Assembly: GCF_021249405.1 (NCBI RefSeq) | Contig: NZ_CP089593.1 | Location: 496,001-560,000, forward strand | Direction of reading: 5' to 3' | DNA length: 64,000 bases | DNA from: Halobacterium zhouii | GTDB taxonomy: Archaea; Halobacteriota; Halobacteria; Halobacteriales; Halobacteriaceae | Shown: piece by piece, positions 50,973-59,109 of the stretch | Layout of the letters: each line of letters opens with the position of its first letter | Numbering within the stretch: the stretch's first letter is position 1 | Position numbers and translations under genes: made by a program | Notes under the pieces: model-generated | What the model was told of the DNA's origin: nothing | What the model saw: only the letters and a program-made list of their open reading frames with translations | The model's database searches: none

Positions 50973-51071
50973 CTTTCCGTCGGTAGCGGGGGTGTAGCGT
51001 TCGGGCGGCAGCGGAGGCGTGGCGTTCGGACGCCAGTTGGAGTCATAGCATTCGGGTGGCAGTTGGCGGCG
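50970..51071 (+). repeat. Four tandem degenerate 25-26 bp repeats after gatB
   Basis: Directly at the gatB stop codon the sequence reads four successive units of about 25-26 bp with consensus TAGCGTTCGGGCGGCAGYGG followed by RGGYG. Units two to four are the most alike. They do not extend the gatB frame, which stops within the first unit. The function is unknown. They could act as transcription termination or protein-binding sites, or be a passive tandem array. Confidence 0.6.
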
Positions 51072-51172
51072 CAATCTCCGGATCTGCCACCCGCACGAAC
51101 GCGGAAATACGGGAGTAGGATGTCCCTACCACCAGAAGACATTTCCACCACTGCGTGGTACTTGTTGGCACG

Positions 51173-51382
51173 ATGCCCGTGTTCGCTCGCAACCTGCTTC
51201 CGCATCTCGTCGTCGTGGCGGCGATCCTTGACGCCGCGATCGTCGCCGGCCTGGGGCTTCGCTCCTACACGGGCGTGCTCGTTTTCGTGGCGCTGTTCTT
51301 TGCGACCCTGCCCGCGCTCTACGGACTCGCCGTCTTCGTCCAGCCAGACGAGTCGGCGGGCCGCGACCCGGACGGAGTCTGA
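51173..51382 (+). CDS. Small two-span membrane protein
   Basis: The 69-residue product starts at the ATG at 51173 (MPVFARNLLPHLVVVAAILD). It has two adjacent membrane helices (HLVVVAAILDAAIVAGLGLR and TGVLVFVALFFATLPALYGL) and a short acidic tail (QPDESAGRDPDGV). I do not recognise the family. The next gene on the strand, a GNAT acetyltransferase, begins 69 bp later. Confidence 0.65.
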   Translation: MPVFARNLLPHLVVVAAILDAAIVAGLGLRSYTGVLVFVALFFATLPALYGLAVFVQPDESAGRDPDGV

Positions 51383-51451
51383 CGGTCGCGTTCTCGAACC
51401 GTTGTGGCCGGGACCGACACCGCTAACTGAGGTGTCGAACCACGCTCTGGC

Positions 51452-51859
51452 ATGAGCTACGAGGTTCGCGAGGAACTCCCGACGCCCGAGCGGTTCGTCG
51501 CACTCCGCGACGCCGCCGGCATGGCGTCGCGGTCCGAGGACGGCGTCGCACGCGGCCTGCCGAACTCCGTCTACGGCGTCACAGTTGTCGAAACCGAGAC
51601 CGACGAGACGGTCGGGATGGCGCGCATCGTCGGGGATGGCGCGACCGTCTTCCACGTCTGTGACATGGCCGTCCACCCCGACCACCAGCGGCAGGGCCTC
51701 GGCTCCAGGATGATGGACGCCATCGTGGCGTATCTCGACGAGCACGCACCGCCTGGCGCGTACGTGAACCTGATGGCGGACGTCGACGGCTTCTACGAAC
51801 AGTGGGGCTTCGAGGAGACGCGCCCCGCCTCGAAGGGAATGTTCTACCGCGTGGAATGA
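51452..51859 (+). CDS. GNAT family N-acetyltransferase
   Basis: The 135-residue product has the GNAT fold signature. Strand beta4 is FHVCDMAVHPDHQRQGLGSR, in which HQRQGLGSR is the pyrophosphate loop binding acetyl-CoA (motif A, about residues 73-82). The C-terminal part LMADVDGFYEQWGFEETRPA is motif B. The protein is close in size to small YjcF/ElaA-like acetyltransferases. The acceptor substrate cannot be inferred. Confidence 0.88.
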   Translation: MSYEVREELPTPERFVALRDAAGMASRSEDGVARGLPNSVYGVTVVETETDETVGMARIVGDGATVFHVCDMAVHPDHQRQGLGSRMMDAIVAYLDEHAPPGAYVNLMADVDGFYEQWGFEETRPASKGMFYRVE

Positions 51860-51913
51860 CGCGCTCGGCGTTCCTCCGCGTCGCGTAGGCGACCACCTGT
51901 CGGCGCCCGCGGG

Positions 51914-52276
51914 TCAGGGGTCGGTATCGAATGCGTCGTGTTCGATGACGTAGAGGACGCCGATGGCGGTGAGCGAGAGGCCGCCGATGACGACTGCGAC
52001 GCCGTAGGCCGCGGACGAAGTTCCGCCCTCCGTGCGGAACGCGCGGCCTCCGGAGACGGCCAGCGAGAGGCCGAGCGCGACGTTCCCAAGGCCGGAGAGC
52101 AGCGACCAGCGAACGCGGTTGGTGACGCCGCCGGCGAACAGCAACGCGCCGGCGACGGCCATGAGCACCATCTGGAAGCCGATGAAGAGGTGCGGGGGGA
52201 ACGTGACCGCGAGGCCGGCAGCGGCGAAGACGAACAGCGCCGCGCCGAGCCACTGGGTCAGCGTGCGTCGGTTCAC
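51914..52276 (-). CDS. Four-span hypothetical membrane protein
   Basis: The 120-residue protein starts at the ATG at 52276 (MNRRTLTQWLGAALFVFAAA). It has four hydrophobic segments (GAALFVFAAAGLAVTFPPHL, FQMVLMAVAGALLFAGGVTN, SLLSGLGNVALGLSLAVSGG, AVVIGGLSLTAIGVLYVIEH). The loops are short and the tail acidic. I do not recognise the family. It is convergent with the acetyltransferase gene and divergent from topA. Confidence 0.7.
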   Translation of the reverse strand: MNRRTLTQWLGAALFVFAAAGLAVTFPPHLFIGFQMVLMAVAGALLFAGGVTNRVRWSLLSGLGNVALGLSLAVSGGRAFRTEGGTSSAAYGVAVVIGGLSLTAIGVLYVIEHDAFDTDP

Positions 52277-52533
52277 AGTTCTGGATTCGGACGGGGGTGG
52301 TTAGTCCTTGCGCGCGCTCGCAGTGTGCGCGAATGCGCCTACCCGCTCGCTCCCTGCGGTCGCCCACACGGTTCGCGGGTCGTCTCTCCCCGCTCACTAT
52401 GCCGTGGCCTCGATGCGCTCGCCCACGCACGCGCCTTGAGGCCGCGCCTGCTGGCGGTTTTCGGCAGCGAAATCTTTACACGCGGCTGTGGCCTATCGCC
52501 ACCAACGACCACCCCAGCGGGTGGAGGTACACC

Positions 52534-55026
52534 GTGGAACTCATCGTCACAGAGAAGAACAACGCGGCGCGACGGATCGCCGACATCCTCTCCGAGGGAG
52601 GGGCGTCGACAGACACGACGGCGGGCGTAAACGTCTACGAGTGGGGTGGCCGGCGCTGCATCGGCCTCTCCGGTCACGTCGTCGGCGTCGACTTCCCGCC
52701 GGAGTACTCCGACTGGCGCGACGTCGAACCGGCGGAACTCGTCCACGCGGACGTCGTCAAGGAACCGACCCAGGAGGACATCGTGAACGCGCTCCAGCGC
52801 CTCGCGCGGGAGGCCGACAGCGTCGTCATCGCGACTGACTACGACCGCGAGGGCGAACTCATCGGGAAGGAGGCGTACGAACTCGTCCGGGACGTCAACG
52901 AGGACGTGCCCGTCCAGCGCGTGCGCTTTTCCTCCATCACGGAGAACGAGGTGCGGTCGGCGTTCGCGGACCCGGACGACATCGACTTCGACCTCGCCGC
53001 CGCCGGCGAAGCCCGACAGATCATCGACCTGATGTGGGGCGCGGCGCTCACGCGATTCCTCTCGCTGTCCGCCAAGCAGATGGGCAACGACTTCATCTCG
53101 GTGGGCCGGGTGCAGTCCCCGACGCTCAAACTCATCGTGGACAAGGAACGCGAAATCGAGGCGTTCGATCCGGACGACTACTGGGAGCTGTTCGCGGACC
53201 TCGAGAAGGATAGTACGGAGTTCGAGGCCCAGTACTTCTACGAGGACGAGGACGGGAACGAGGCCGAGCGCGTCTGGAACGAGGCCGACGCCGAGGCCGC
53301 CTTCGAGACGCTCCGCGAGGCCGGCGAAGCGGTCGTGCAGTCCGTCTCGCGTCGCACCCGCTCGGACGACCCGCCGGCGCCGTTCAACACCACGCAGTTC
53401 ATCCGCGCCGCCGGCTCCCTGGGCTACTCCGCGGGCCGCGCGATGAGCATCGCGGAGGACCTCTACACCGCGGGCTACATCACGTACCCGCGCACCGACA
53501 ACACCGTCTACCCGGACGACCTCGACGAGCGCGAACTGCTCGACGAGTTCGTCGGCACGGTGTTCGGCGACGACGCCGAGTCGCTGCTCGAGACCGACGA
53601 TTTGACGCCGACTCGCGGTGACGAGGAGACGACCGACCACCCGCCGATTCACCCGACGGCGGACTTCCCGAACCGGAACAACCTCTCCGAGGACGAGTGG
53701 GAGGTGTACGAACTCGTCGTCCGGCGCTTTTTCGCCACGCTCGCAGACGAGGCGGTGTGGGAGCACCTTCGCGTCGTCGCGGACGCCGACGGCGAGTCCC
53801 TGAAATCCAACGGGAAGCGCCTCCTCGAGGAGGGGTATCACGCCGTCTACCCGTACTTCAACTCGAGCGAGAACCACGTCCCGGACGTCGAGGAGGGCGA
53901 GGCGCTCGCCATTGCGGACACCCGCTTCGAGGCCAAGCAGACCCAGCCACCCCGCCGGTACGGGCAGAGCCGGCTCATCGAGACGATGGAGGACATGGGC
54001 ATCGGCACGAAGTCCACGCGGCACAACACCATCGAGAAGCTCTACGACCGCGGCTACATCGAGAACGATCCGCCGCGCCCGACGACGCTCGCGAAGGCGG
54101 TCGTGGAGGCCGCCGAGGAGTACGCCGACCTCGTCGTGAGCGAGGAGATGACGGGTGAACTGGAGGCCGACATGACCGCCATCGCGGAGGGCGAGACGTC
54201 ACTGGAGGAGGTGACCGGGGAGTCCCGCGAGATCCTCGACCGCGTGTTCGACGAGCTGACCGAGTCCCGCGAGGAACTCGGCGAGCACCTCCGCACGTCG
54301 CTGAAGGCGGACAAGACCCTCGGGCCGTGTCCAGAGTGTGGCGACACGCTGCTCGTCCGACGGTCCCGCACCGGGTCGTACTTCGTGGGGTGTGACGGCT
54401 ACCCCGAGTGCCGGTTCACGCTTCCGCTCCCGTCCACGGGCGAACCGCTCGTGCTCGACGACGAGGAATGCGAGGAACACGACCTCCATGAAGTGAAGAT
54501 GCTCGCGGGCCGCAACACGTTCGTTCACGGCTGTCCGCTGTGCGCCGCAGAGGAGGCCGAGGAATCCGAAGACCGCGTCATCGGCGACTGTCCGGAGTGT
54601 GGCGAAGAACACGGTGGCGACCTCGCAATCAAACAGCTCCAGACCGGCTCCCGGCTGGTCGGCTGTACGCGCTATCCGGACTGCGAGTACTCGCTCCCGC
54701 TGCCGCGCCGCGGCGACATCGAGGTGACGGACGTGTACTGCAACGAGCACGACCTGCCCGAACTGGTCGTGCGGGACGGCGAGGACGACGACGACCCCTG
54801 GGAACTCGGCTGCCCCATCTGCAACTATCAGGAGTACCAGGAGCGACAGCGCCAGAAGGGCCTGGAGGTCCTGGACGGCATCGGCCCGAAGACCGCCGAG
54901 AAACTCGAGGAAGCGGGCATCGACGACGTCGGCGCTCTGGCGTCGGCGGACGCCGACCAGGTCGCGGAGTCCGTGTCGGGCGTGAGCGCGGACAGCGTCC
55001 GCGAGTGGCAGGCCAAGGCGGACTGA
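52534..55026 (+). CDS. topA: DNA topoisomerase I (type IA) with zinc fingers and C-terminal HhH domain
   Basis: The enzyme relaxes negative supercoils through a transient 5' tyrosyl bond. I chose the GTG at 52534 so that the protein (830 residues) starts with the Toprim strand MELIVTEKNNAARRIADILS. The Toprim acidic motif is ATDYDREGELIG and the catalytic Tyr318 is in YITYPRTDN. Three or more C-terminal zinc-finger-like units follow (CPECGDTLLVRRSRTGSYF with GCDGYPEC; CPECGEEHGGDLAIKQLQTG with GCTRYPDC). The protein ends in a helix-hairpin-helix domain (LDGIGPKTAEKLEEAGIDDV). The HhH tail is not present in E. coli TopA and may add duplex DNA binding. Confidence 0.96.
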   Translation: MELIVTEKNNAARRIADILSEGGASTDTTAGVNVYEWGGRRCIGLSGHVVGVDFPPEYSDWRDVEPAELVHADVVKEPTQEDIVNALQRLAREADSVVIATDYDREGELIGKEAYELVRDVNEDVPVQRVRFSSITENEVRSAFADPDDIDFDLAAAGEARQIIDLMWGAALTRFLSLSAKQMGNDFISVGRVQSPTLKLIVDKEREIEAFDPDDYWELFADLEKDSTEFEAQYFYEDEDGNEAERVWNEADAEAAFETLREAGEAVVQSVSRRTRSDDPPAPFNTTQFIRAAGSLGYSAGRAMSIAEDLYTAGYITYPRTDNTVYPDDLDERELLDEFVGTVFGDDAESLLETDDLTPTRGDEETTDHPPIHPTADFPNRNNLSEDEWEVYELVVRRFFATLADEAVWEHLRVVADADGESLKSNGKRLLEEGYHAVYPYFNSSENHVPDVEEGEALAIADTRFEAKQTQPPRRYGQSRLIETMEDMGIGTKSTRHNTIEKLYDRGYIENDPPRPTTLAKAVVEAAEEYADLVVSEEMTGELEADMTAIAEGETSLEEVTGESREILDRVFDELTESREELGEHLRTSLKADKTLGPCPECGDTLLVRRSRTGSYFVGCDGYPECRFTLPLPSTGEPLVLDDEECEEHDLHEVKMLAGRNTFVHGCPLCAAEEAEESEDRVIGDCPECGEEHGGDLAIKQLQTGSRLVGCTRYPDCEYSLPLPRRGDIEVTDVYCNEHDLPELVVRDGEDDDDPWELGCPICNYQEYQERQRQKGLEVLDGIGPKTAEKLEEAGIDDVGALASADADQVAESVSGVSADSVREWQAKAD

Positions 55027-55053
55027 ACACGACCCCGGACCGGAGTAGTGCTC

Positions 55054-55194
55054 TCAGCGTTCCCTGATGTGGATGCTCCCGCAGGCCGGGCAGTTGCCTG
55101 GCCGCTGCTCGAACTGCATCGCACAGAGGCTGCACTCGTACTTCGAGGGCGGGTCGGTCCCGACCCGTCGCTTGAGGGCACTGACGAACTCCAT
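55054..55194 (-). CDS. Unlisted 46-residue zinc-ribbon protein
   Basis: An ATG at 55194 opens a 46-codon frame ending TGA at 55054. The product MEFVSALKRRVGTDPPSKYE is followed by CSLCAMQFEQRPGNCPACGS and IHIRER. Two CxxC knuckles, 11 residues apart, form a rubredoxin-like zinc ribbon. Haloarchaea encode many such 'micro' zinc-finger proteins. A minus-strand CTATTTACG at about 55219-55227 is the right distance (28 nt) for a TATA box. It is convergent with topA, 27 bp from its stop. The function is unknown. Confidence 0.8.
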   Translation of the reverse strand: MEFVSALKRRVGTDPPSKYECSLCAMQFEQRPGNCPACGSIHIRER

Positions 55195-55433
55195 GGTATC
55201 TAGTGACACACCACCGCCGCGTAAATAGATTTTCCACGATACACGTTACTCACTCCGTTGTGGATGCAAAACTGGCATAGAATCGGGAGAAACACAGGCG
55301 AATGGAGGGTGTATTCGGATCCGGGTGCCTGAACCGGAAATCACTCCCATCGGATGGGTAGCGACCTGGCCGTGGAGGACTGGCGTTCCATCGCGTCGAA
55401 GCGAGTAAGTGGCCGCCACCCCTACGAGAGTGC

Positions 55434-56699
55434 GTGCGCCTCGACGATTACATCGAGGGACTGCGACCGGACGAGGACGCCGAGCGGCGGCGCCTCGCCG
55501 ACGAGAAGTCCTACGAGATTCTGGACTACATCGACGACGTCGAGGCAGGCGTCGAGTCCGCCGTCCAGGGTGACACGCTGTACGGTACGACCGCCCCCTC
55601 CGTATTCGTCGGGCGGTCGTCGTACCCGAACGTCTCCGCGGGCATCCTCTCGCCGGTCGCTGGCGACGCCGACCCCGAGGAGTTCGCGACGTCCGGCGAG
55701 TGGTACCAGCAGGGTCTCGGCATCGACAACGTCCTCCAGTACCGGACCGGCCTGCTGAACTCCCGGCGCGCCGCGAGCGTGAACGTCGAGGACGTCTGGG
55801 ACGGCTTCGTCGGCGTCCAGCGGGAGGTCGCCATCGCTGACCGCCCAGTGGACGTGGAGATCGGGCTTTCCGATACCCCGGAGTTCGACCGGGAGCAGTA
55901 CACCAACCCGGCGGCGAACGCGCCCTCCGGGCCGAACGCGAGCGCCGAATCCGCGGACCTCGCGGAGAACCCACACGTCCCGCGTTACGTCGAGAAGACC
56001 CTGGAGGACGACGACTGGGCCGCCCAGGGCGCGATGACGTATCTCTACCGGCGCGGCCTCGACGTCTACGACATCAACCGCGTCCTTTCGGTCGGCGCAC
56101 TCGGCCAATCCGAGGGCCGCCGACTCGTGCCCACGCGGTGGTCTATCACCGCCGTCGACGACACCGTCGGCCAGTACCTCCGCGGAAGCATCCGGGACAA
56201 CCCGAGCGTGAACCGCGTCACCGTCCACGTCAACGAGTACATGGGGAACCGCTACTGGGTCGTGCTCGCGCCCGGCAACTGGGAGTTCGAACTCGTGGAG
56301 ATGAAGGCCCCGGGCAGCATCTGGAACCCCGACCCCCACGGCGACATCTGGATGGGGTCGGCCTACGAGGGCTTCGAGGGAAGGTCGGGATACGTCGACG
56401 AGACTGCGGGCGCGTACTACGCCTCCCGTCTCGGCGCGCTCGAACACCTGGAGGACATCGGACGCCAGGCGAAGTGTCTGGTGCTACGCGAAGTGTCGGA
56501 CGACTACTGGGCGCCCGTCGGCGTCTGGCAGGTCCGTGAGAGCGTGCGCAACGCCTTCGACAGCGAACCCGGCGAGGCTGAGACCTTCCACGGCGCGGTG
56601 AGCGAGGTGGCCGACCACCTCCCCGTCTCGACGGGGGCGCTCCGCCGGAAATCCACGATGGTCGCCGGAGTGCAGTCCGACCTCTCGTCGTTCACCTAG
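55434..56699 (+). CDS. nreA: DNA repair protein NreA
   Basis: NreA proteins are an archaeal DNA repair family that interacts with PCNA. In Haloferax they are needed for resistance to mitomycin-type damage. The 421-residue protein starts at a GTG at 55434 (MRLDDYIEGLRPDEDAERRR). Family motifs include GTTAPSVFVGRSSYPNVSAG, YWVVLAPGNWEFELVEMKAP, and PTRWSITAVDDTVGQYLRGS. It ends VQSDLSSFT, which resembles a PCNA-interacting PIP box (Q-x2-L-x2-F), though its second aromatic is missing. The N-terminal zinc finger present in some homologues is absent. Confidence 0.92.
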   Translation: MRLDDYIEGLRPDEDAERRRLADEKSYEILDYIDDVEAGVESAVQGDTLYGTTAPSVFVGRSSYPNVSAGILSPVAGDADPEEFATSGEWYQQGLGIDNVLQYRTGLLNSRRAASVNVEDVWDGFVGVQREVAIADRPVDVEIGLSDTPEFDREQYTNPAANAPSGPNASAESADLAENPHVPRYVEKTLEDDDWAAQGAMTYLYRRGLDVYDINRVLSVGALGQSEGRRLVPTRWSITAVDDTVGQYLRGSIRDNPSVNRVTVHVNEYMGNRYWVVLAPGNWEFELVEMKAPGSIWNPDPHGDIWMGSAYEGFEGRSGYVDETAGAYYASRLGALEHLEDIGRQAKCLVLREVSDDYWAPVGVWQVRESVRNAFDSEPGEAETFHGAVSEVADHLPVSTGALRRKSTMVAGVQSDLSSFT

Positions 56700-56730
56700 G
56701 TTTACAACCACCCCCTTCCATCCTCGGCGT

Positions 56731-56946
56731 GTGACCGTTCCCCCAGCATTCGGCGCCCTCCCCGGCGGCATGGAACTGGCAGTCATCTTCCTCCTCGGGT
56801 TGTTCCTGTTCGTCCCGCTCGTTCTCGTCGTCCTCGGCGTTCGATGGGCCACGTCTACGTCCTCGGAGTCCCGAAACGACCGGGTCGAGGAACTCGAAGA
56901 CGAGGTCGAGGACCTCAGACAGCGCGTCGAAGACGACGACTCGTAG
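56731..56946 (+). CDS. Small membrane protein with coiled-coil tail
   Basis: The 71-residue product starts at a GTG at 56731 (a later ATG gives MELAVIFLLGLFLFVPLVLV). It has one strong membrane helix and a cytoplasmic acidic coiled coil (RNDRVEELEDEVEDLRQRVE). I do not recognise the family. It lies 31 bp after nreA and 38 bp before the CPBP protease gene, all on the plus strand, so it may be co-transcribed with either. Confidence 0.7.
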   Translation: MTVPPAFGALPGGMELAVIFLLGLFLFVPLVLVVLGVRWATSTSSESRNDRVEELEDEVEDLRQRVEDDDS

Positions 56947-56984
56947 CCCCTGTCTTTTTCGCCGGCGGCGTCGAACAGTGTGGT

Positions 56985-57755
56985 ATGGATTCGGAAACTG
57001 GCGGGTCGAAGGCGAAAACCGTCGGCGTTGCCTTCGCCATCGCGATTCTCGGCTTCGTCGTCGGCATCCTCGTCTCCGTGCTGCTCACCTTCGCCTACGC
57101 GTACGCGACCGGAACCGCTATCGGGGATATCGGTGGTGTCGCGCTCCTCGGCATCTCGCTCGTCTCGCTCCAGGGCATCGGCTTCCCGTTGACGGCGTGG
57201 GCGTACGTCGGGTGGAGCGACCGCACGTGGTCGTTCGTCCCCGCCTCGGTCCCCGGTCTCGGCGACCTGAAGTGGGTCGGAGCGGGCTACGTCGGCGCGT
57301 TCGCCGCGGTCTACCTCATCAGCATCCTGCTCACGCTCACGTCCACGGAGACGGCGTCGAACTCCGCGGCCACCACCGCGCTCCAGAACCCGGGCATCAT
57401 CCCGGTGCTCATCGTGCTCCAGTTGGTGCTCGTCGGCCCCGGCGAGGAACTCCTGTTCCGCGGCATCATCCAGGGGTCGCTCCGCGAGCGCTTCAGCGCG
57501 CCCGCCGCCATCGTGCTCGCCAGTCTGACGTTCGCGCCGGCGCACATCCTCGCGCTCTCGGGCGGCCTCGCCGCAGTCGCCGCGACCATCGGCGTGCTGT
57601 TCGTGCCGAGTCTCATCTTCGGGTACGTCTACGAGAAGACCGAAAACATCGTCGCACCCGCGCTCACGCACGGCCTCTACAACGCCACGCTGTTCACCAT
57701 CCTCTACATCGCGGTCAGCGTCGGGCAGGCGCCCCAGTCACTCCTCGGATTCTAA
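56985..57755 (+). CDS. CPBP family intramembrane metalloprotease
   Basis: The 256-residue polytopic membrane protein has the three CPBP (Abi/CAAX protease type 2) motifs: EELLFRG in VGPGEELLFRGIIQGSLRER, the histidine in LTFAPAHILALS, and the C-terminal histidine in THGLYNATLFT. Such proteins cleave prenylated proteins or other membrane substrates. In archaea their targets are unknown. The start is the ATG at 56985. The 3' end overlaps the convergent DUF302 gene by 18 bp. Confidence 0.92.
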   Translation: MDSETGGSKAKTVGVAFAIAILGFVVGILVSVLLTFAYAYATGTAIGDIGGVALLGISLVSLQGIGFPLTAWAYVGWSDRTWSFVPASVPGLGDLKWVGAGYVGAFAAVYLISILLTLTSTETASNSAATTALQNPGIIPVLIVLQLVLVGPGEELLFRGIIQGSLRERFSAPAAIVLASLTFAPAHILALSGGLAAVAATIGVLFVPSLIFGYVYEKTENIVAPALTHGLYNATLFTILYIAVSVGQAPQSLLGF

Positions 57756-58187
57756 GTTCTCGAACGCCTCCTCGACGAACTCACCGGTCTCCGTGACGAT
57801 GTCGTCCCACTCCTCGTCGTCGGGCGCCATCCCCACCAGTCGCGCGATGCGCATGATGGAGACGTGGTACACCACCTGCGTTCCCGGTTCCTCCTCCCAG
57901 ACGACGACGTTACACGGGAACAGCGCGCCGATGCGCCCGTCGCTCGCGTCGAGCGCGCGGTCCGCCATCCCCGGGTTGCACGCACCGAGCACGTAGTACG
58001 GGTCGCGGTCCGCGTCGACCTTCTCGTTCAGCAACTCCGACGGGGAGAACTCCACGGGAACGCCGAAGCCCGCGTCCGTGAACGCCTCCCGGACGTGCTC
58101 GACGGCCTCCTCGTGGTCCATCCGCAGTGTGGCCTGTTCCTCGCCGTACTCCTCGGGGTCGATCTCGGCGGGGTCGAACGGTAGCAT
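57738..58187 (-). CDS. DUF302 domain protein
   Basis: The 149-residue product starts at the ATG at 58187 (MLPFDPAEIDPEEYGEEQAT). A TTG ten codons upstream is the less likely alternative. The DUF302 fold shows in EEAVEHVREAFTDAGFGVPV, YYVLGACNPGMADRALDASD and ALFPCNVVVWEEEPGTQVVY. DUF302 proteins are small alpha/beta proteins of unknown role, often in redox or metal contexts; the conserved Cys of LGACNP and FPCN is present. It is convergent with the CPBP gene. Confidence 0.88.
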   Translation of the reverse strand: MLPFDPAEIDPEEYGEEQATLRMDHEEAVEHVREAFTDAGFGVPVEFSPSELLNEKVDADRDPYYVLGACNPGMADRALDASDGRIGALFPCNVVVWEEEPGTQVVYHVSIMRIARLVGMAPDDEEWDDIVTETGEFVEEAFENLESEE

Positions 58188-58289
58188 CTCGACTGAACGT
58201 GCGTCGTTCTCGCGCAAAAATGTTGGTCACGTCGCGAGACTATCCCCGTCTCGCCTCGGACTATCCCCGTTCCGGGCCGCTGAACGGAA

Positions 58290-58583
58290 CTACTCGTTCG
58301 TCGGCACCGGCCCGGAGCCAATCGCCTCCCGGACCTCGGACTCGAACTCCTGGCGGGACTCGAAGTACGGCACGTCGACGTCCTCGAGGAGCGTCACGAG
58401 GGTTTGCGGGCCGTCGGGCGTTCGAATCTCCGTCTCGCCTTCCTTGCGCGCTATCTCGCTCTTCTGGAGCCCCCACGTCAGCCGGGACGCCACGCGAGCG
58501 AGCGGCGCGCCCTCGACGGACGACCCCTCACCGAGCTCGACGGCGGGCGCATCGTCTTCCTCCTCGCCGTTCTCGTCAGCCAT
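58290..58583 (-). CDS. DUF5789 family haloarchaeal protein
   Basis: The 97-residue acidic protein starts at the ATG at 58583 (MADENGEEEDDAPAVELGEG). The motif ASRLTWGLQKSEIARKEGET followed by EIRTPDGPQTLVTLLEDVDV is what I recall of DUF5789, a haloarchaea-specific family related in layout to small DNA-binding proteins. No catalytic motif is seen. It lies 102 bp upstream of the DUF302 gene on the same strand. Confidence 0.8.
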   Translation of the reverse strand: MADENGEEEDDAPAVELGEGSSVEGAPLARVASRLTWGLQKSEIARKEGETEIRTPDGPQTLVTLLEDVDVPYFESRQEFESEVREAIGSGPVPTNE

Positions 58584-58704
58584 ACGCGGTGGTTTGCGGG
58601 GCCACCGATTCAACCTTTCGAAGCGTACTGGACTGTGCGTAGACGAGTTACTCGGGTTCGCTGACCCCCCGAACGTCCTTTCTGCAACCGCTCGTACTGG
58701 TTCC
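58584..58704. other. Left flank of the divergent gap around palindromic element copy 3
   Basis: Together with 58981-59109 this flank belongs to a 526-bp gap between divergent genes (DUF5789 and the gene at 59110), the longest in the window. Apart from the palindromic element I see only AT-rich promoter-like sequence near 59070-59095 (TGTTTTTACC) before the plus-strand gene. No coding frame is convincing. Confidence 0.45.
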
Positions 58705-58980
58705 GTGGACACCCAGAAAGCCCCGGTCGCCTCGACTCAGGATGCTCGCTGTGCTCCTCGCTCCGGTGGTCGCTGCGGTGCTTACGTCGCCTGCCTTCGT
58801 CGAGACGACCGCCCCTTACAGTCCTCCCAATGGCCGGTTGATCAGCCGGTCTGCTGAGGGACTGAAAGGGGCGGCGGGCTCGCGTTTACGTGTTCGCTCG
58901 CGCTGTAAGCACCGCAGCCGGAGGTGAGGAGCGCAACAAGCGAGCGGACGCGAGCGCGCCGGGGCTTTCTGGGTGGTCAC
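58705..58980 (+). repeat. Palindromic element, copy 3 (most complete)
   Basis: This 276-bp element is nearly symmetrical about a TGATCA centre at 58839-58844. The ends are GTGGACACCCAGAAAGCCCC and its near-complement GGGGCTTTCTGGGTGGTCAC. On the left, GGTCGCCTCGA (58725-58735) pairs with TCGAGACGACC (58800-58810), followed by the box CCCCTTACAGTCCTCCC (58812-58828). On the right the complementary box GGGACTGAAAGGGG (58858-58871) is followed by GGCGGGCTCGCGT (58873-58885), which pairs with ACGCGAGCGCGCC (58948-58960). Each half is thus a hairpin with conserved boxes and variable arms. It lies between divergent genes. Confidence 0.85.
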
Positions 58981-59109
58981 GGAGTGAGTGTTGTTCGTAG
59001 CTGCCAGGACTTTCTGACTGTTTCCGCTAGCAAACAAACCGATTACTCCTGAACCAAATTCTGCAGTGTCTGACGCAGTGTTTTTACCCCGGGGTGACAA
59101 TCAGCCCGC

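Noticed and set aside
52277..52533. GC-rich repeats before topA as a fourth copy of the palindromic element
   Set aside because: There are short GCGCGC-type inverted repeats, but neither the GAAAGCCCC ends nor the CTTTCAGTCC box is present.
58426..58440. GTTCGAATCTC resembling a tRNA T-arm
   Set aside because: It lies inside the coding region of the DUF5789 protein (ETEIRTP) and no cloverleaf surrounds it.
41370..58980. CRISPR array or insertion sequence to explain the repeated boxes
   Set aside because: The three copies are more than 7 kb apart, no evenly spaced repeat-spacer units exist, and no transposase gene lies in or near any copy.
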